From Sinorhizobium terangae (lineage in GTDB: Bacteria > Pseudomonadota > Alphaproteobacteria > Rhizobiales > Rhizobiaceae), in the NCBI RefSeq assembly GCF_009601505.1, contig NZ_WITC01000090.1, positions 95,187 through 159,186 of the forward strand: 64,000 nt of DNA, given 5' to 3'. Each line of letters starts with the position of its first letter. Positions within the stretch are counted from its first letter, which is position 1. Positions 46,614 through 55,429 of the stretch are shown here, piece after piece. The notes below the pieces were generated by a model, which saw only the letters and a program-made list of their open reading frames with translations, had not been told where the DNA came from and searched no databases. The translations under genes were made by a program, and so were the position numbers.

Positions 46614-46631
46614 ATACAGACACAAATGTAT
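46614..46631 (-). promoter_or_regulatory. AcrR/SmeR-type operator upstream of smeA
   Basis: The minus strand here reads ATACATTTGTGTCTGTAT, flanked by AC and AT. Its first half, ACATACATTTGTG, is the same as the left part of the E. coli AcrR palindrome. It lies about 105 bp before the smeA start, where it can cover the promoter. Bases 46639-46773 show nothing further. Confidence 0.75.
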
Positions 46632-46773
46632 GTTAATTTCTCCCGCAGTGCAACACCATTTCCGAAGATCGGTAGGAGAGGCAAAAAGCGAGGAGTCGCA
46701 ATGATTTGATCGCTGTGGCTGTCGGCGATCACACCGCCGTGATCCGCGTCGAAGCGGTGTTGAGGGCGGCAAT

Positions 46774-46880
46774 CAGCCCCTCACCCCGCTGCCGCAACCT
46801 TCTCCCCGCAGGCGGGGAGAAGGGACTTGCCGCGCCGTTTCAATTCCCTCTCCCTGTACGTACGTGGGGAGGGGGTTAGT
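46774..46880. repeat. C-rich interspersed repeat downstream of the ABC operon
   Basis: CAGCCCCTCACCCCGCTGCC, then TTCTCCCCGCAGGCGGGGAGAA (a strong hairpin, 46800-46821), then a second arm with CCCTCTCCCTGTACG and GTGGGGAGGGGG. It is the same family as at 14.4 kb. It lies beyond the 3' end of the sugar transporter operon and before the smeA control region. Confidence 0.75.
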
Positions 46881-46924
46881 CCTCGGGTTAAAGCCGAGGA
46901 GAGGGCAGTCACACTGGCATCACC

Positions 46925-47935
46925 TCACTGCCCGGAATTGATCACCCGGCCGTCCGCGTCGAAACGGTGTATGCCGCCGATGACCGGCGTCGCGTAGACG
47001 ATATCGTCCTCGGCATAGCGATGTTCGCCGAACAGCCGCACGGTGATCGTGCCGACCTCTTCCGAATCGAGATAGACGATCGTGTCTGCGCCGAGATGTT
47101 CGACGTGGATGACCTTGCCCTTCCACTGGCCGCTCTCGCGGGAAAGGCCGATATGCTCAGGCCGGATTCCGATGGTCCTGGCATGCGCATCGCCGAGCCG
47201 CTCGCCCTCGATGAAATTCATCTGCGGCGAACCGATGAAGCCGGCGACGAAGACGTTGGCCGGCCGATTGTAGAGCTCCATCGGCGAACCGACCTGCTCG
47301 ACACGGCCGGCATTGAGCACGACGATCTTGTCGGCGAGCGTCATCGCCTCGACCTGGTCATGGGTGACGTAGATCATCGTTGCCTTGAGGCTGCGGTGCA
47401 GCCGGGCGATCTCCAGACGCGTGTTGACGCGGAGCGCCGCATCGAGGTTCGACAGCGGCTCGTCGAAGAGGAACAGTTTTGGCTCGCGAACAATCGCGCG
47501 GCCGATCGCCACGCGCTGCCGCTGGCCGCCGGAAAGCTCGGCCGGACGGCGCGCGAGATAAGGCTCGAGCGACAGCATGCCGGCCGCCTTGGCGACCTTC
47601 TCGTCGATCTCTTTCTTCGGCGCGCCCGCCTGTTTGAGGCCAAGCCCCATATTGTCCTTGACCGTCAGGTGCGGATAAAGCGCATAGGACTGGAACACCA
47701 TGGCGATGCCGCGCTTGGCCGGGGCAACGTGGCCGACTTCCGCGCCGTCGATCTGTACGCTGCCCGAGGTGGCGTCTTCGAGACCGGCAATCGTGCGCAA
47801 CAGCGTCGATTTTCCGCAGCCCGACGGGCCGACGAAAATGACGAACTCGCCGTCCTGCACCTCGAGGTCGATACCTTTCAGCACTTCATGGCCGCCGAAG
47901 GCCTTGCGGATGGATTTGAGCTCAAGTGATCCCAC
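46925..47935 (-). CDS. Sugar ABC transporter ATPase (UgpC/MalK type)
   Basis: A 336-residue ATPase. Walker [12 protein letters not shown] is near residue 37, the signature [15 protein letters not shown] near 135, Walker [17 protein letters not shown] near 155 and the switch His in [13 protein letters not shown]. The C-terminal regulatory OB-like domain (about 235-336) is present. It starts at GTG 47935 with AGAGGG 7 bp upstream. It is the last gene of the murQ operon and powers the two permeases upstream. Confidence 0.93.
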   Translation of the reverse strand: MGSLELKSIRKAFGGHEVLKGIDLEVQDGEFVIFVGPSGCGKSTLLRTIAGLEDATSGSVQIDGAEVGHVAPAKRGIAMVFQSYALYPHLTVKDNMGLGLKQAGAPKKEIDEKVAKAAGMLSLEPYLARRPAELSGGQRQRVAIGRAIVREPKLFLFDEPLSNLDAALRVNTRLEIARLHRSLKATMIYVTHDQVEAMTLADKIVVLNAGRVEQVGSPMELYNRPANVFVAGFIGSPQMNFIEGERLGDAHARTIGIRPEHIGLSRESGQWKGKVIHVEHLGADTIVYLDSEEVGTITVRLFGEHRYAEDDIVYATPVIGGIHRFDADGRVINSGQ

Positions 47936-47951
47936 GTGTTGGCCCTCTTGG

Positions 47952-49016
47952 TTAAAGCTTGATCGGCACGCCAGTGCGCACGCTTTCGTCCGCTGCCAGG
48001 CAGATCTTGAGCGACTGCACGGCGTCTTCCATGTGGCGGTCGAGATTGATGTTTTCGCGAATGGCCTTGAGCACGAAGGCCTGCTCGCGGTCGCAGAGTT
48101 CCTGGTGGCCCGGCTCTCCTTCCATTGTCAGGTCCTCGTTGGACTTGAGGAAGCTGCCGTCCGGGGCGGTCGCGGCGCTGTGGAGGCGAATGACGGCTGT
48201 CTTGGTGTGGACGTCGATATCATCGGATTTGGCGTTCTGGTCCATGACGATCGAAACCGAACCATTCGGCGAGATCACGTCCTTCACGAAGAAGGCGGTC
48301 TCCGAGATCATCGGTCCCCAGCCGGCCTCGTACCAGCCGACGGAACCGTCATCGAAGATCACCTGCAGATGCCCGTAGTTGTACATGTCCGCGGCGATCT
48401 CGTTCGAGAGCCTCAAGCCCATGCCGCGGACCTCGACCGGTTTTGCGTCGGTGATCTGGCACATGACGTCGACATAATGCACCCCGCAGTCGACGATCGG
48501 CGGCGTCGTCTGCATCAGCGATTTGTGCGTCGCCCAGGTCGGTCCGCTGGACTGCTGGTTCAGGTTCATGCGGAAGACATAAGGGCCGCCCAGTTTCCGC
48601 GCCTCGGCGATCAGCCGCATCCAGGAAGGGTGATGACGCAGGATGTACCCAATCACCAGCTTGCGGCCGTTGGCCCGCGCGCAGGCGACGACCCGTTCGG
48701 CATCGGCAACGGTCGTTGCGAGCGGCTTTTCGACGAAGACATGGCAGCCTGCCTCCATAGCCATGACGGCATAATCCGCATGGCTGTCGGAATAGGTGTT
48801 GATCGAGCAGAGCTCCGGCTTGAGCTCGGCGAGCGCCTCCAGGAAGGATGGCAGGATCTCGTAACCGGAAAGCGCGTCCGGCAGCGGCACCTTCGAGCGA
48901 TTGACCAGACCGGCGATCTCGAATCCGGGGTTTTCATGGTAGGCGAGCGCGTGGCTGCGCCCCATATTGCCGAGGCCTGCGCACAGCACGCGAACCGGGT
49001 TGACGGGTGAGTTCAC
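47952..49016 (-). CDS. Gfo/Idh/MocA-family oxidoreductase in the amino-sugar operon
   Basis: A 354-residue NAD(P)-dependent enzyme. The Rossmann motif is [18 protein letters not shown] near residue 10, and the catalytic EKP motif is in [19 protein letters not shown] near 95. The C-terminal substrate domain carries [14 protein letters not shown] with the His expected to act in catalysis. It starts at GTG 49016, overlapping the stop of the upstream permease gene by 4 bp (GTGA), so it is made together with the importer. Substrates of this family are sugars and their derivatives; here an imported amino sugar or its breakdown product is likely, but unproven. Confidence 0.85.
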   Translation of the reverse strand: MNSPVNPVRVLCAGLGNMGRSHALAYHENPGFEIAGLVNRSKVPLPDALSGYEILPSFLEALAELKPELCSINTYSDSHADYAVMAMEAGCHVFVEKPLATTVADAERVVACARANGRKLVIGYILRHHPSWMRLIAEARKLGGPYVFRMNLNQQSSGPTWATHKSLMQTTPPIVDCGVHYVDVMCQITDAKPVEVRGMGLRLSNEIAADMYNYGHLQVIFDDGSVGWYEAGWGPMISETAFFVKDVISPNGSVSIVMDQNAKSDDIDVHTKTAVIRLHSAATAPDGSFLKSNEDLTMEGEPGHQELCDREQAFVLKAIRENINLDRHMEDAVQSLKICLAADESVRTGVPIKL

Positions 49017-49852
49017 TTGACTGCTCCTGCCGTGATGCCGCGGATCAGCTGCCGCGAGAAGATGACGTAGAGGATGAGAACCGGGAAGATCGCCAGCGAG
49101 AGCGCCGAGAGCACCGCATTCCAGTTGGTGACGAACTGCCCGATGAAGATTTGCGAGCCGAGTGTCACCGTCTTGGTCGTCTCCGCCGGCGCCAGGATGA
49201 GCGGGAACCAGAGGTCGTTCCAGATCGGGATCATGGTGAAGACGGCGACGGTCGCCATCGCCGGGCGCACCAGCGGCAGCACCAGCCGGAAGAAGATCGC
49301 ATATTCCGAAAGCCCGTCGATGCGACCGGCATTCTTCAGGTCATCCGATACGGTGCGCATGAATTCGGAAAGAATGAAGACGGCGAGCGGCAGGCCCTGT
49401 GCCGTGTAGACCAGGATCAGTGCCGTCAGCGTGTTGACGAGGCCGGTTGCGACCATGCCCTGCAGGATGGCGACGGTGCCGAGGCGGATCGGGATCATGA
49501 TGCCGAGCGCCAGGTAGAGGCCCATCAGGGCATTGCCGCGGAAGCGGTATTCGGAGAGCGCGAAGGCGGCCATGCCGCCGAAGAGCAGCACGAGCGCGAT
49601 CGAGACGACCGTGACGATGGTGCTGTTCTGGAAATAGCCGAGGAAGTCGCCCTGCTTCAGCACCGTCTGGTAACCGATGAGGCTGAAGCTTTCGGGCGTC
49701 GGCAGCGCTAAGGGCTCGCGGAAGATCGCGTTGCGGCTCTTGAACGAGTTGACGATCGTCAGGAACACCGGAAACAGCGCGACGAGCGTGTAGGCGATCA
49801 GAGCGATATGAGCGCCGGCGGTCCGGCCAAGGGAGGCGCGTGCTTTCGACAT
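49013..49852 (-). CDS. Sugar ABC transporter permease (MalG type)
   Basis: A 279-residue inner-membrane permease with six helices. The ATPase-docking loop is NAGRIDGLSEYAIFFRLVLP (about residues 180-200; the EAA motif with conserved Gly), and it ends with the typical [21 protein letters not shown] lies 8 bp before ATG 49852. It pairs with the MalF-type permease 13 bp upstream to form the channel of the importer. Confidence 0.93.
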   Translation of the reverse strand: MSKARASLGRTAGAHIALIAYTLVALFPVFLTIVNSFKSRNAIFREPLALPTPESFSLIGYQTVLKQGDFLGYFQNSTIVTVVSIALVLLFGGMAAFALSEYRFRGNALMGLYLALGIMIPIRLGTVAILQGMVATGLVNTLTALILVYTAQGLPLAVFILSEFMRTVSDDLKNAGRIDGLSEYAIFFRLVLPLVRPAMATVAVFTMIPIWNDLWFPLILAPAETTKTVTLGSQIFIGQFVTNWNAVLSALSLAIFPVLILYVIFSRQLIRGITAGAVK

Positions 49853-49865
49853 TTCGGATCCTCCC

Positions 49866-50816
49866 TTAGAACTGGTAGCGGCGCATGCGGCGCTGGATTG
49901 CGAAGAGGTAGAGCGAGACGCCGGCGAGGATGATCAGGAACATGATCGCCGCTATGGTCGCGCCCATCGACCGGTCGCCGAGCTGGAGCTGGAAACCGAA
50001 GAAGGTGCGGTAGAGCAGTGTGCCGAGAATGTCGGTCGACTTATCCGGGCCGGCGAGCGCACCCTGAACGGTGTAGATCAGGTCGAAGGCGTTGAAGTTG
50101 CCGACGAAGGTGAGGATCGAGACGATGCCGATCGCTGGCAGGATCAAGGGCAGCTTGATCTTCCAGAACTGGCTCCGGCCGGTGACGCCGTCGCATTCCG
50201 CCGCTTCGATCACCTCGTCGGGAATGTTGAGCAGGGCGGCATAGATCAGCATCATCGGGATGCCGATATATTGCCAGACGGAGATCAGCGAGACCGCGAT
50301 CAGGGCGGTATCCGGCTTGCCGAGCCAGGGCGCGAACAGCCATTTCAGGCCGACGGTATCGAGCAGGAATGGTGCGACGCCCCAGATCGGCGACAGGATC
50401 AGCTTCCAGATGAAGCCGACGATGACGAAGGATAGGAGCGTCGGCAGGAAGATGGCGGTGCGATAGAAGGCGCTGAATCGCAGCTTGGGGATCGACAGCA
50501 TGGCGGCGAGCGCAATACCGATCGGGTTCTGCACCGCCATGTGGATCAGGAAGAAGATGAAATTGTTCTTGAGCGCATTCCAGAAGTCCGCCGCCCAGCG
50601 CGGGTCGCCGAAGAGCACCTTGAAATTGCCTAAGCCCACGAAAGTGTACTGGCCTTCGACGGTGTTGAAGAAGGACTGCCTGAGCGTCTCGATCAGCGGC
50701 AGGATCATCACCGCGGTGTAGACGATCAGCGCCGGCAGCAGGAATACCAGGATGTGCCAGCGCCGGGGACGCTTGATCTCGCTGATGTCCATCGTTTTGG
50801 TGTCGCTTGCGTTCAT
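49866..50816 (-). CDS. Sugar ABC transporter permease (MalF type)
   Basis: A 316-residue permease with six to seven helices; the N-terminal helix is WHILVFLLPALIVYTAVMIL. The EAA loop reads EAAECDGVTGRSQFWKIKLP (about residues 210-230). It belongs to the carbohydrate-uptake type 1 family, common for oligosaccharides and amino sugars. A 522-bp gap with a palindromic repeat separates it from the binding-protein gene, an arrangement that often lets the binding protein be made in excess. Confidence 0.92.
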   Translation of the reverse strand: MNASDTKTMDISEIKRPRRWHILVFLLPALIVYTAVMILPLIETLRQSFFNTVEGQYTFVGLGNFKVLFGDPRWAADFWNALKNNFIFFLIHMAVQNPIGIALAAMLSIPKLRFSAFYRTAIFLPTLLSFVIVGFIWKLILSPIWGVAPFLLDTVGLKWLFAPWLGKPDTALIAVSLISVWQYIGIPMMLIYAALLNIPDEVIEAAECDGVTGRSQFWKIKLPLILPAIGIVSILTFVGNFNAFDLIYTVQGALAGPDKSTDILGTLLYRTFFGFQLQLGDRSMGATIAAIMFLIILAGVSLYLFAIQRRMRRYQF

Positions 50817-51338
50817 CGCCCTCTGGCCCGCTCTAAATCTGGCTGGCCGTTATCGGCACAGCTCCGGTTTCATCCGAAATACAGCGCGCCCGCATGACGC
50901 GTCGAGACGTCCCAGTCCCTTGGTTCAGGTCCTCCTTCACGTTCGGCGATCTTGTCCGAACGTGGGATTTCCGGTCATGATCGGTTCGCCCTTGCGCCTC
51001 TCCACTGGAGCGTGGCGCGGGTGCCCGGCTACTGCATTTATCCTTAAATCCCAACCGATTTAAGGATAAAACATGCAGCAATTCAAAGTGCTACAGCGTC
51101 CCTTGCGCGTCTCCAAAGACGTGCGGCGCTGTAGGCCGAGTATGAGGGTGTGGTGCAGGCGAAGGCACCGCCTCGACCATGGAAAATGCCGGCTGAGCCG
51201 AGCTCCCAGGTCCCCTCACGTCCGGCTTCTCGCCGGATACCCAAACACAAATACGGCGTCGTTCACAGCGCACGACGGCAAATTCGTGCGAGAAGAAGGG
51301 GCGCGTGAGCCACGCGGGATCACGCGCCCATTTCATCG
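50817..51338. other. 522-bp gap between binding-protein and permease genes
   Basis: Apart from the mosaic element at 51032-51136 I see no gene. A frame running through the repeat (from 51073) translates to repeat-derived peptide only. RNA hairpins here could stabilise the binding-protein mRNA. Confidence 0.5.
51032..51136. repeat. Mosaic palindromic element inside the sugar transporter operon
   Basis: Module B (CTGCATTTATCCTTAAATCC to ATAAAACATGCAG, 51032-51078) adjoins module A (TACAGCGTCCCTTGCGCGTC with GACGTGCGGCGCTGTAGG, 51091-51136). Each is a long interrupted palindrome. This is the most intact pair in the window. Confidence 0.85.
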
Positions 51339-52595
51339 TTACTTGGCCGGCTTGAACCAGCTGTCGAGGCCGTCCTGAAGCTTCTTGGCAGCCGCCTCGG
51401 GCGTGTCGGTGCCATTGATGACGTTCGCCGACTCGACCCAGGTCTCGTTCTCGAGATTCGGCGTGCCGCGCGACAGGATCTTGTAGGTCGAGCGGATCGT
51501 CGGCTTGCACTTTTCACGCCAGGAGACGAACTCCTGGGCGAGCGGATCGGACATCTTCACCGGCGTGGAATTCAGGCTGAAGAAACCGGGGAGCGCGTTC
51601 GCATAGATTTCCGCAAACTCCGGCGAGGCGACCCAGCTCAAGAAGGTCTTGGCGGCCTCGGCATTCGGGCTTTTGGCGTTGAGGCCGATGCCGATATCGT
51701 TATGGTCGGAGATGTAGCAGGTGTCGCCGGCCTTCTTCACCGGCGGCGGGAAGGCGCCCATCTTGAACTGCGCTTGGGTATTGAAGCCGGAGATTTCCCA
51801 AGAACCGGCCGGATAGATCGCCGCGCGACCGAGCGTGAAGAGGTTCTGGCTGTCCGGATAGGTCTGGGCCTCGAAGCCGTCGCCGAGATAATCCTTCCAC
51901 TTGGCGAGCACGCGGAAAGGCTCGACCCATGGTTCGTCGGTCAGCTTCTGCTCGCCCTTGATCAGCGCCAGGCGGCCTTCCTCGCCCTTCCAGTAGGTTG
52001 GGCCGATGTTCTGGTAGCCCATCGTCGCGGCTTCCCAGAGATCCTTGGTGCCCATCGCCATCGGGATGTAGTTGCCGTCCGCCTTGATCTTGTCGAGAAC
52101 GGCGAAGAACTCTTCCTCGGTCGTCGGAACGGAGAGGCCGAGCTGTTCGAAGGCGTCCTTGTTGTAGATGAAGCCGTGGATGACCGAAGCCATCGGCACG
52201 CAGAAGGTTGTCTTGCCGTCATCAGTTGTCCAGGCGGCTTTGGCGACATCGGAGAAGTTTTCCATGCCGGGCAGGTCGGTGAGGTCGGCGAGGTGCTTCC
52301 GGTTGTAGACTTCGAGCGAAGGGTCGAAGGGTCGGCAGGTGATAAGGTCGCCCGCGGATCCGGCGTCGAGCTTGGCGTTGAGGGCGGCGTTGTATTCCGT
52401 CGGCGCGGACGGCGAGAAGACGACCTTGATGCCCGGATTCTTCGCCTCGAAGGCGGGGATCAGCTTTTCCTGCCAGATGGCCAGGTCGTCATTACGCCAG
52501 CTCTCGATGGTGAGCGTGGTGTCTGCGTGCGCAAGCCCGGCCGAGCCGAGGATGCTCGACGCGAGCAGCAAGCCTTTCATTGTTGTGCGGGTCAT
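51339..52595 (-). CDS. Periplasmic sugar-binding protein of the amino-sugar ABC importer
   Basis: A 418-residue family-1 solute-binding protein. The signal peptide covers residues 1-25 (MKGLLLASSILGSAGLAHA). Typical features are LTIESWRNDDLAIWQEKLIP near the mature start and YISDHNDIGIGLNAKSPNAE near 285. Aromatic residues abundant in the cleft region suit a sugar ligand. GGGAG lies 7 bp before the ATG. It is 53 bp downstream of murQ on the same strand, which points to N-acetylmuramate, N-acetylglucosamine or a muropeptide sugar as ligand (inference from context). Confidence 0.9.
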   Translation of the reverse strand: MTRTTMKGLLLASSILGSAGLAHADTTLTIESWRNDDLAIWQEKLIPAFEAKNPGIKVVFSPSAPTEYNAALNAKLDAGSAGDLITCRPFDPSLEVYNRKHLADLTDLPGMENFSDVAKAAWTTDDGKTTFCVPMASVIHGFIYNKDAFEQLGLSVPTTEEEFFAVLDKIKADGNYIPMAMGTKDLWEAATMGYQNIGPTYWKGEEGRLALIKGEQKLTDEPWVEPFRVLAKWKDYLGDGFEAQTYPDSQNLFTLGRAAIYPAGSWEISGFNTQAQFKMGAFPPPVKKAGDTCYISDHNDIGIGLNAKSPNAEAAKTFLSWVASPEFAEIYANALPGFFSLNSTPVKMSDPLAQEFVSWREKCKPTIRSTYKILSRGTPNLENETWVESANVINGTDTPEAAAKKLQDGLDSWFKPAK

Positions 52596-52648
52596 GCATG
52601 TTCTCCCTTTTATAGGCGCGCCACGGCGCGGTTTGGATCCCAGTTTTA

Positions 52649-53545
52649 TCAGCGCGAGACGGTTTCGATCGCCCGGCGCAAATTCTGATCGGCGTCTTTG
52701 AGTGCCGTTTCGGCGGCAGCAACATTGTCGGCCCCTGACGCGAGCAGGATCGCTACCTTGACGGAGCCAGAGGCCGCCTTGATCAGCCGGCCGGCCTCGG
52801 CAGCACTGACGCCGGTGATGTCGCAGACGATGCGCATTGCGCGCCCTTGCAGCTTGATGTTGTCGGCGCGCAGGTTGACCATGTGGCCGTCGAGCACGTG
52901 GCCCAGATGGATGCCGACCAGCGTCGAAAACATGTTGAAGGCAATTTTCTGCGCCGTGCCGGCGCCCATCCGGGTCGAGCCGGATACAATTTCCGGCGGC
53001 GTCTGCAGCAGAATGGAGACGTCGGCGTCCTTGAAAAGCGGCGCGCCGGCATTGTTGGCAATCGCGATGACTTTTGCGCCGCGTTTCTTTGCCTCGTCAG
53101 CGGCAGCGAGCGCATAAGGCGTGGAGCCGCTGGCGGAGACGGAGATGAGGCAGTCACCGGCCGCGATCCCGGCGTTGCGCACATCCTCGCGAGCGAGATC
53201 CATGTCGTCTTCGTAACCACCGGCGAGATCGGTAAGGCTTGCCGCGCCTCCTGCGAGAAGAATGACGATCTGCGCCTGCGGAATGCCGTAGGTGCCGGGC
53301 AGTTCGAGTGCGTCGGCCATCGCCATGAGGCCGGAGCTTCCCGCCCCCGCATAGGCAAGCCGTCCGCCGGCAGAGAGGACTTGCGCCGCAAGCGCTGCCG
53401 CTGCCGAGATCTGCTCGATCGCCGCATCGACCGATTTCGCCGCGGCCTGCTGGCCGGCGGCGAGCAGTCGAAGCGCGAGCGCGGGATGCATCACATCCAG
53501 GCCCTTGGCTTTGTCGTGGCGCTCTTCGGTCCTCGCTGACGGCAT
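52649..53545 (-). CDS. murQ: N-acetylmuramic acid 6-phosphate etherase
   Basis: A 298-residue SIS-fold lyase that removes D-lactate from MurNAc-6-phosphate to give GlcNAc-6-phosphate. Conserved parts are TEERHDKAKGLDVMHP near the start, GRLAYAGAGSSGLMAMADAL with the catalytic Glu in DALELPGTYG (about residue 80), ISVSASGSTPY for the phosphate site, and PEIVSGSTRMGAGTAQKIAF (about 185-205). AGGAG lies 9 bp before the ATG. It heads the importer operon. No PTS MurP gene is present, so the substrate must be phosphorylated by a kinase, likely the BadF-type enzyme encoded divergently. Confidence 0.92.
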   Translation of the reverse strand: MPSARTEERHDKAKGLDVMHPALALRLLAAGQQAAAKSVDAAIEQISAAAALAAQVLSAGGRLAYAGAGSSGLMAMADALELPGTYGIPQAQIVILLAGGAASLTDLAGGYEDDMDLAREDVRNAGIAAGDCLISVSASGSTPYALAAADEAKKRGAKVIAIANNAGAPLFKDADVSILLQTPPEIVSGSTRMGAGTAQKIAFNMFSTLVGIHLGHVLDGHMVNLRADNIKLQGRAMRIVCDITGVSAAEAGRLIKAASGSVKVAILLASGADNVAAAETALKDADQNLRRAIETVSR

Positions 53546-53572
53546 TGGCTGTGTCTCCTCTCCCGTGAATTA

Positions 53573-53591
53573 ATGCCAAAAAAATACCAAT
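53573..53591 (-). promoter_or_regulatory. Candidate operator before murQ (minus-strand copy)
   Basis: The minus strand reads ATTGGTATTTTTTTGGCAT, 27 bp before the murQ start. It matches the plus-strand motif at 53704-53722 in 17 of 19 positions, facing the opposite way. It contains TTGGTAT, the half-site of HutC/NagR-type GntR operators, and a second TTGG 11 bp later. Confidence 0.65.
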
Positions 53592-53703
53592 TGTCTAGGA
53601 GAATTTTAAGTTTTGTGGTTTTGGGCGGTAGATGCTGAAAATAGCCGCGAAAAAACAATGATTTATTTCAAATGTTAGACGCTTGAGGAAATCTCGCTTG
53701 GTT

Positions 53704-53722
53704 ATTGGTCTTTTTTTGGTAT
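53704..53722 (+). promoter_or_regulatory. Candidate operator before the BadF-type kinase (plus-strand copy)
   Basis: ATTGGTCTTTTTTTGGTAT ends 20 bp before the kinase start codon. With its mirrored partner at 53573-53591 it frames the divergent promoter region; the AT-rich bases between should hold both promoters. The GntR regulator in the plus arm is the expected binder. Confidence 0.65.
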
Positions 53723-53742
53723 CTTATCTGACGGAGGTGCCC

Positions 53743-54627
53743 ATGACGTCTTATCTGATCGGAATCGATGGTGGCGGAACGAGTTGCCGGGCGGCCGTGG
53801 CCGCGCCGGACGGGCGGATTCTCGGCCGCGGAAAGGCTGGCGCCGCAAATATCCTTACCGATCCGGAGACGGCACTCGCGAATATAGCCGAAGCCTCGCG
53901 GGCCGCGTTTGAAGATGCCGGCCTCGATCCGTCTGGGATCACCGCGGCCAGCGCGATCTTGGGTGTTGCGGGCCACAATGTCGGCGATGCCGTGCATTAC
54001 GTGAAGCGGCGCCTTCCCTTTGCGGCGGCAGAGATCGAGTCCGATGGACTGATCGCGCTTCAGGGCGCGCTCGGCGAAAAGGACGGCGCGGTCGCCATTC
54101 TTGGTACGGGTACCATCTATATCGCGCGCCACGGCGAGGCCGTGAGCTATATCGGCGGGTGGGGCTTCACGATCGGCGACCACGGCAGCGGTGCGCGCAT
54201 CGGCCATGCGCTGCTGCAGGAAAGCCTGCTTGCCTTCGATGGTATCCACGACGGCTCGCCGATAACCGACTCCGTCATGGCAGAATTCAACAACGATCCG
54301 AGGGATGTCGTCGACTTCGCACGGCTGGCCAGGCCCGGCGAATTCGGACGCTACGCCCCGCGCGTCTTCGAACATGCCGCACGCGGCGATGCCGTGGCGC
54401 TGCGCCTGCTGAAGGCAGCTGCGACCACTGTCGACGAGGCGCTCGACGTGGTGGTGTCGAGAGGAAGCGAGCGGCTCTGCCTGCTCGGCGGTCTGGCGCC
54501 GCTTTATCGGCCGTGGCTCGCCGAACGCCACCAGAAGCATTTTGTCGAAGCCGAGGCCGACGCCTTAACCGGAGCGGTGGCGCTCGCTGCCCAACGCTTC
54601 GGCTCCAGGCCGGAGGTTGGTGCATGA
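53743..54627 (+). CDS. BadF/BadG-type amino-sugar kinase (GlcNAc or MurNAc kinase)
   Basis: A 294-residue ASKHA-fold kinase. The phosphate-1 motif is LIGIDGGGTSCRAAVAAPDG (residues about 5-24), phosphate-2 is VAILGTGTIYIA (about 117), and GGWGFTIGDHGSGARIGHAL (about 137-156) is the family's adenosine/sugar signature. LLGGLAPLYRPWL lies near the C-terminus. Relatives include N-acetylglucosamine kinase and clostridial MurK, which phosphorylates both MurNAc and GlcNAc. Given murQ and nagA on either side, either sugar or both are plausible. ACGGAGG lies before ATG 53743, and the GntR start overlaps its stop (ATGA). Confidence 0.85.
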   Translation: MTSYLIGIDGGGTSCRAAVAAPDGRILGRGKAGAANILTDPETALANIAEASRAAFEDAGLDPSGITAASAILGVAGHNVGDAVHYVKRRLPFAAAEIESDGLIALQGALGEKDGAVAILGTGTIYIARHGEAVSYIGGWGFTIGDHGSGARIGHALLQESLLAFDGIHDGSPITDSVMAEFNNDPRDVVDFARLARPGEFGRYAPRVFEHAARGDAVALRLLKAAATTVDEALDVVVSRGSERLCLLGGLAPLYRPWLAERHQKHFVEAEADALTGAVALAAQRFGSRPEVGA

Positions 54628-55388
54628 CCCAGCAGCTTGCCGCCATCCTGCCGCTGGAAAGCCTGCAGTCGGGCGGGGCTGGCCCGCTCTATCTGAAGCT
54701 CCGGCAGTCGCTCGAGGAGGCGATCCTCTCGGGCAAGCTCAACCACGGAGATGCGCTGCCGCCGGAGAGGGATCTCGCGGACTATGCCAATATCAGCCGG
54801 GTGACAGTGCGCAAAGCGGTCGATGACCTCGTGCGCGATGGGCTGCTCGTGCGCCGGCATGGCTCTGGTACCTTCGTAGTCAGGCCCGTCTCGCGTGTCG
54901 AGCAATCGCTGTCGAGGCTGACGTCCTTTACCGAGGACATGGCCCGGCGCGGCCTGAATGCACGGGCGGAGTGGCTGGAGCGGGGACTGTTCCATCCGTC
55001 GCCCGACGAAATGATGACGCTTGGTCTTCCGGCCGATGCCCTGGTCGCGCGTCTCGGCCGCCTGCGCATCGCCGACGGCATGCCGCTGGCGATCGAGCGC
55101 GCCAGCATCTCGACCGAATTCCTGCCTGATCCGCTGGCCGTGACCTCGTCGCTCTATGCCGCCCTCGACAAGACCCGCTCCCGACCCGTCCGGGCGGTGC
55201 AGCGTATTTCCGCCTGCAATATCAAGGATCCCGACGCGTCGATGCTCGGCGTTCCGGTCGGCGCCGCCGGCCTTTCGATCGAACGTGTCTCCTATCTTGC
55301 GTCCGGACGCGTCGTTGAATTCACCCGCTCGCTCTATCGGGGCGATGCCTATGACTTTGTCGCGGAACTGACGCTTTCGGAGTCCTGA
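54624..55388 (+). CDS. GntR-family regulator, HutC/NagR type (UTRA domain)
   Basis: A 254-residue regulator. The winged helix spans about residues 20-90 (GPLYLKLRQSLEEAILSGKL, LPPERDLADYANISRVTVRK, HGSGTFV). The effector-binding UTRA domain follows (about 100-250), with RIADGMPLAIERASISTEFL and EFTRSLYRGDAYDFVAEL. UTRA members respond to sugar phosphates such as GlcNAc-6-P or GlcN-6-P. It starts at ATG 54624, overlapping the kinase gene by 4 bp. It probably represses both divergent arms through the mirrored operators at 53573 and 53704. Confidence 0.9.
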   Translation: MTQQLAAILPLESLQSGGAGPLYLKLRQSLEEAILSGKLNHGDALPPERDLADYANISRVTVRKAVDDLVRDGLLVRRHGSGTFVVRPVSRVEQSLSRLTSFTEDMARRGLNARAEWLERGLFHPSPDEMMTLGLPADALVARLGRLRIADGMPLAIERASISTEFLPDPLAVTSSLYAALDKTRSRPVRAVQRISACNIKDPDASMLGVPVGAAGLSIERVSYLASGRVVEFTRSLYRGDAYDFVAELTLSES

Positions 55389-55429
55389 TCCGCCCGTGCC
55401 AGGAAATGGCCAACAAAAAGGAATGGATG

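Noticed and set aside
51073..51378. Possible small gene of 101 codons
   Set aside because: It is the translation of a mosaic palindrome plus random sequence; no ribosome site and no similarity beyond the repeat.
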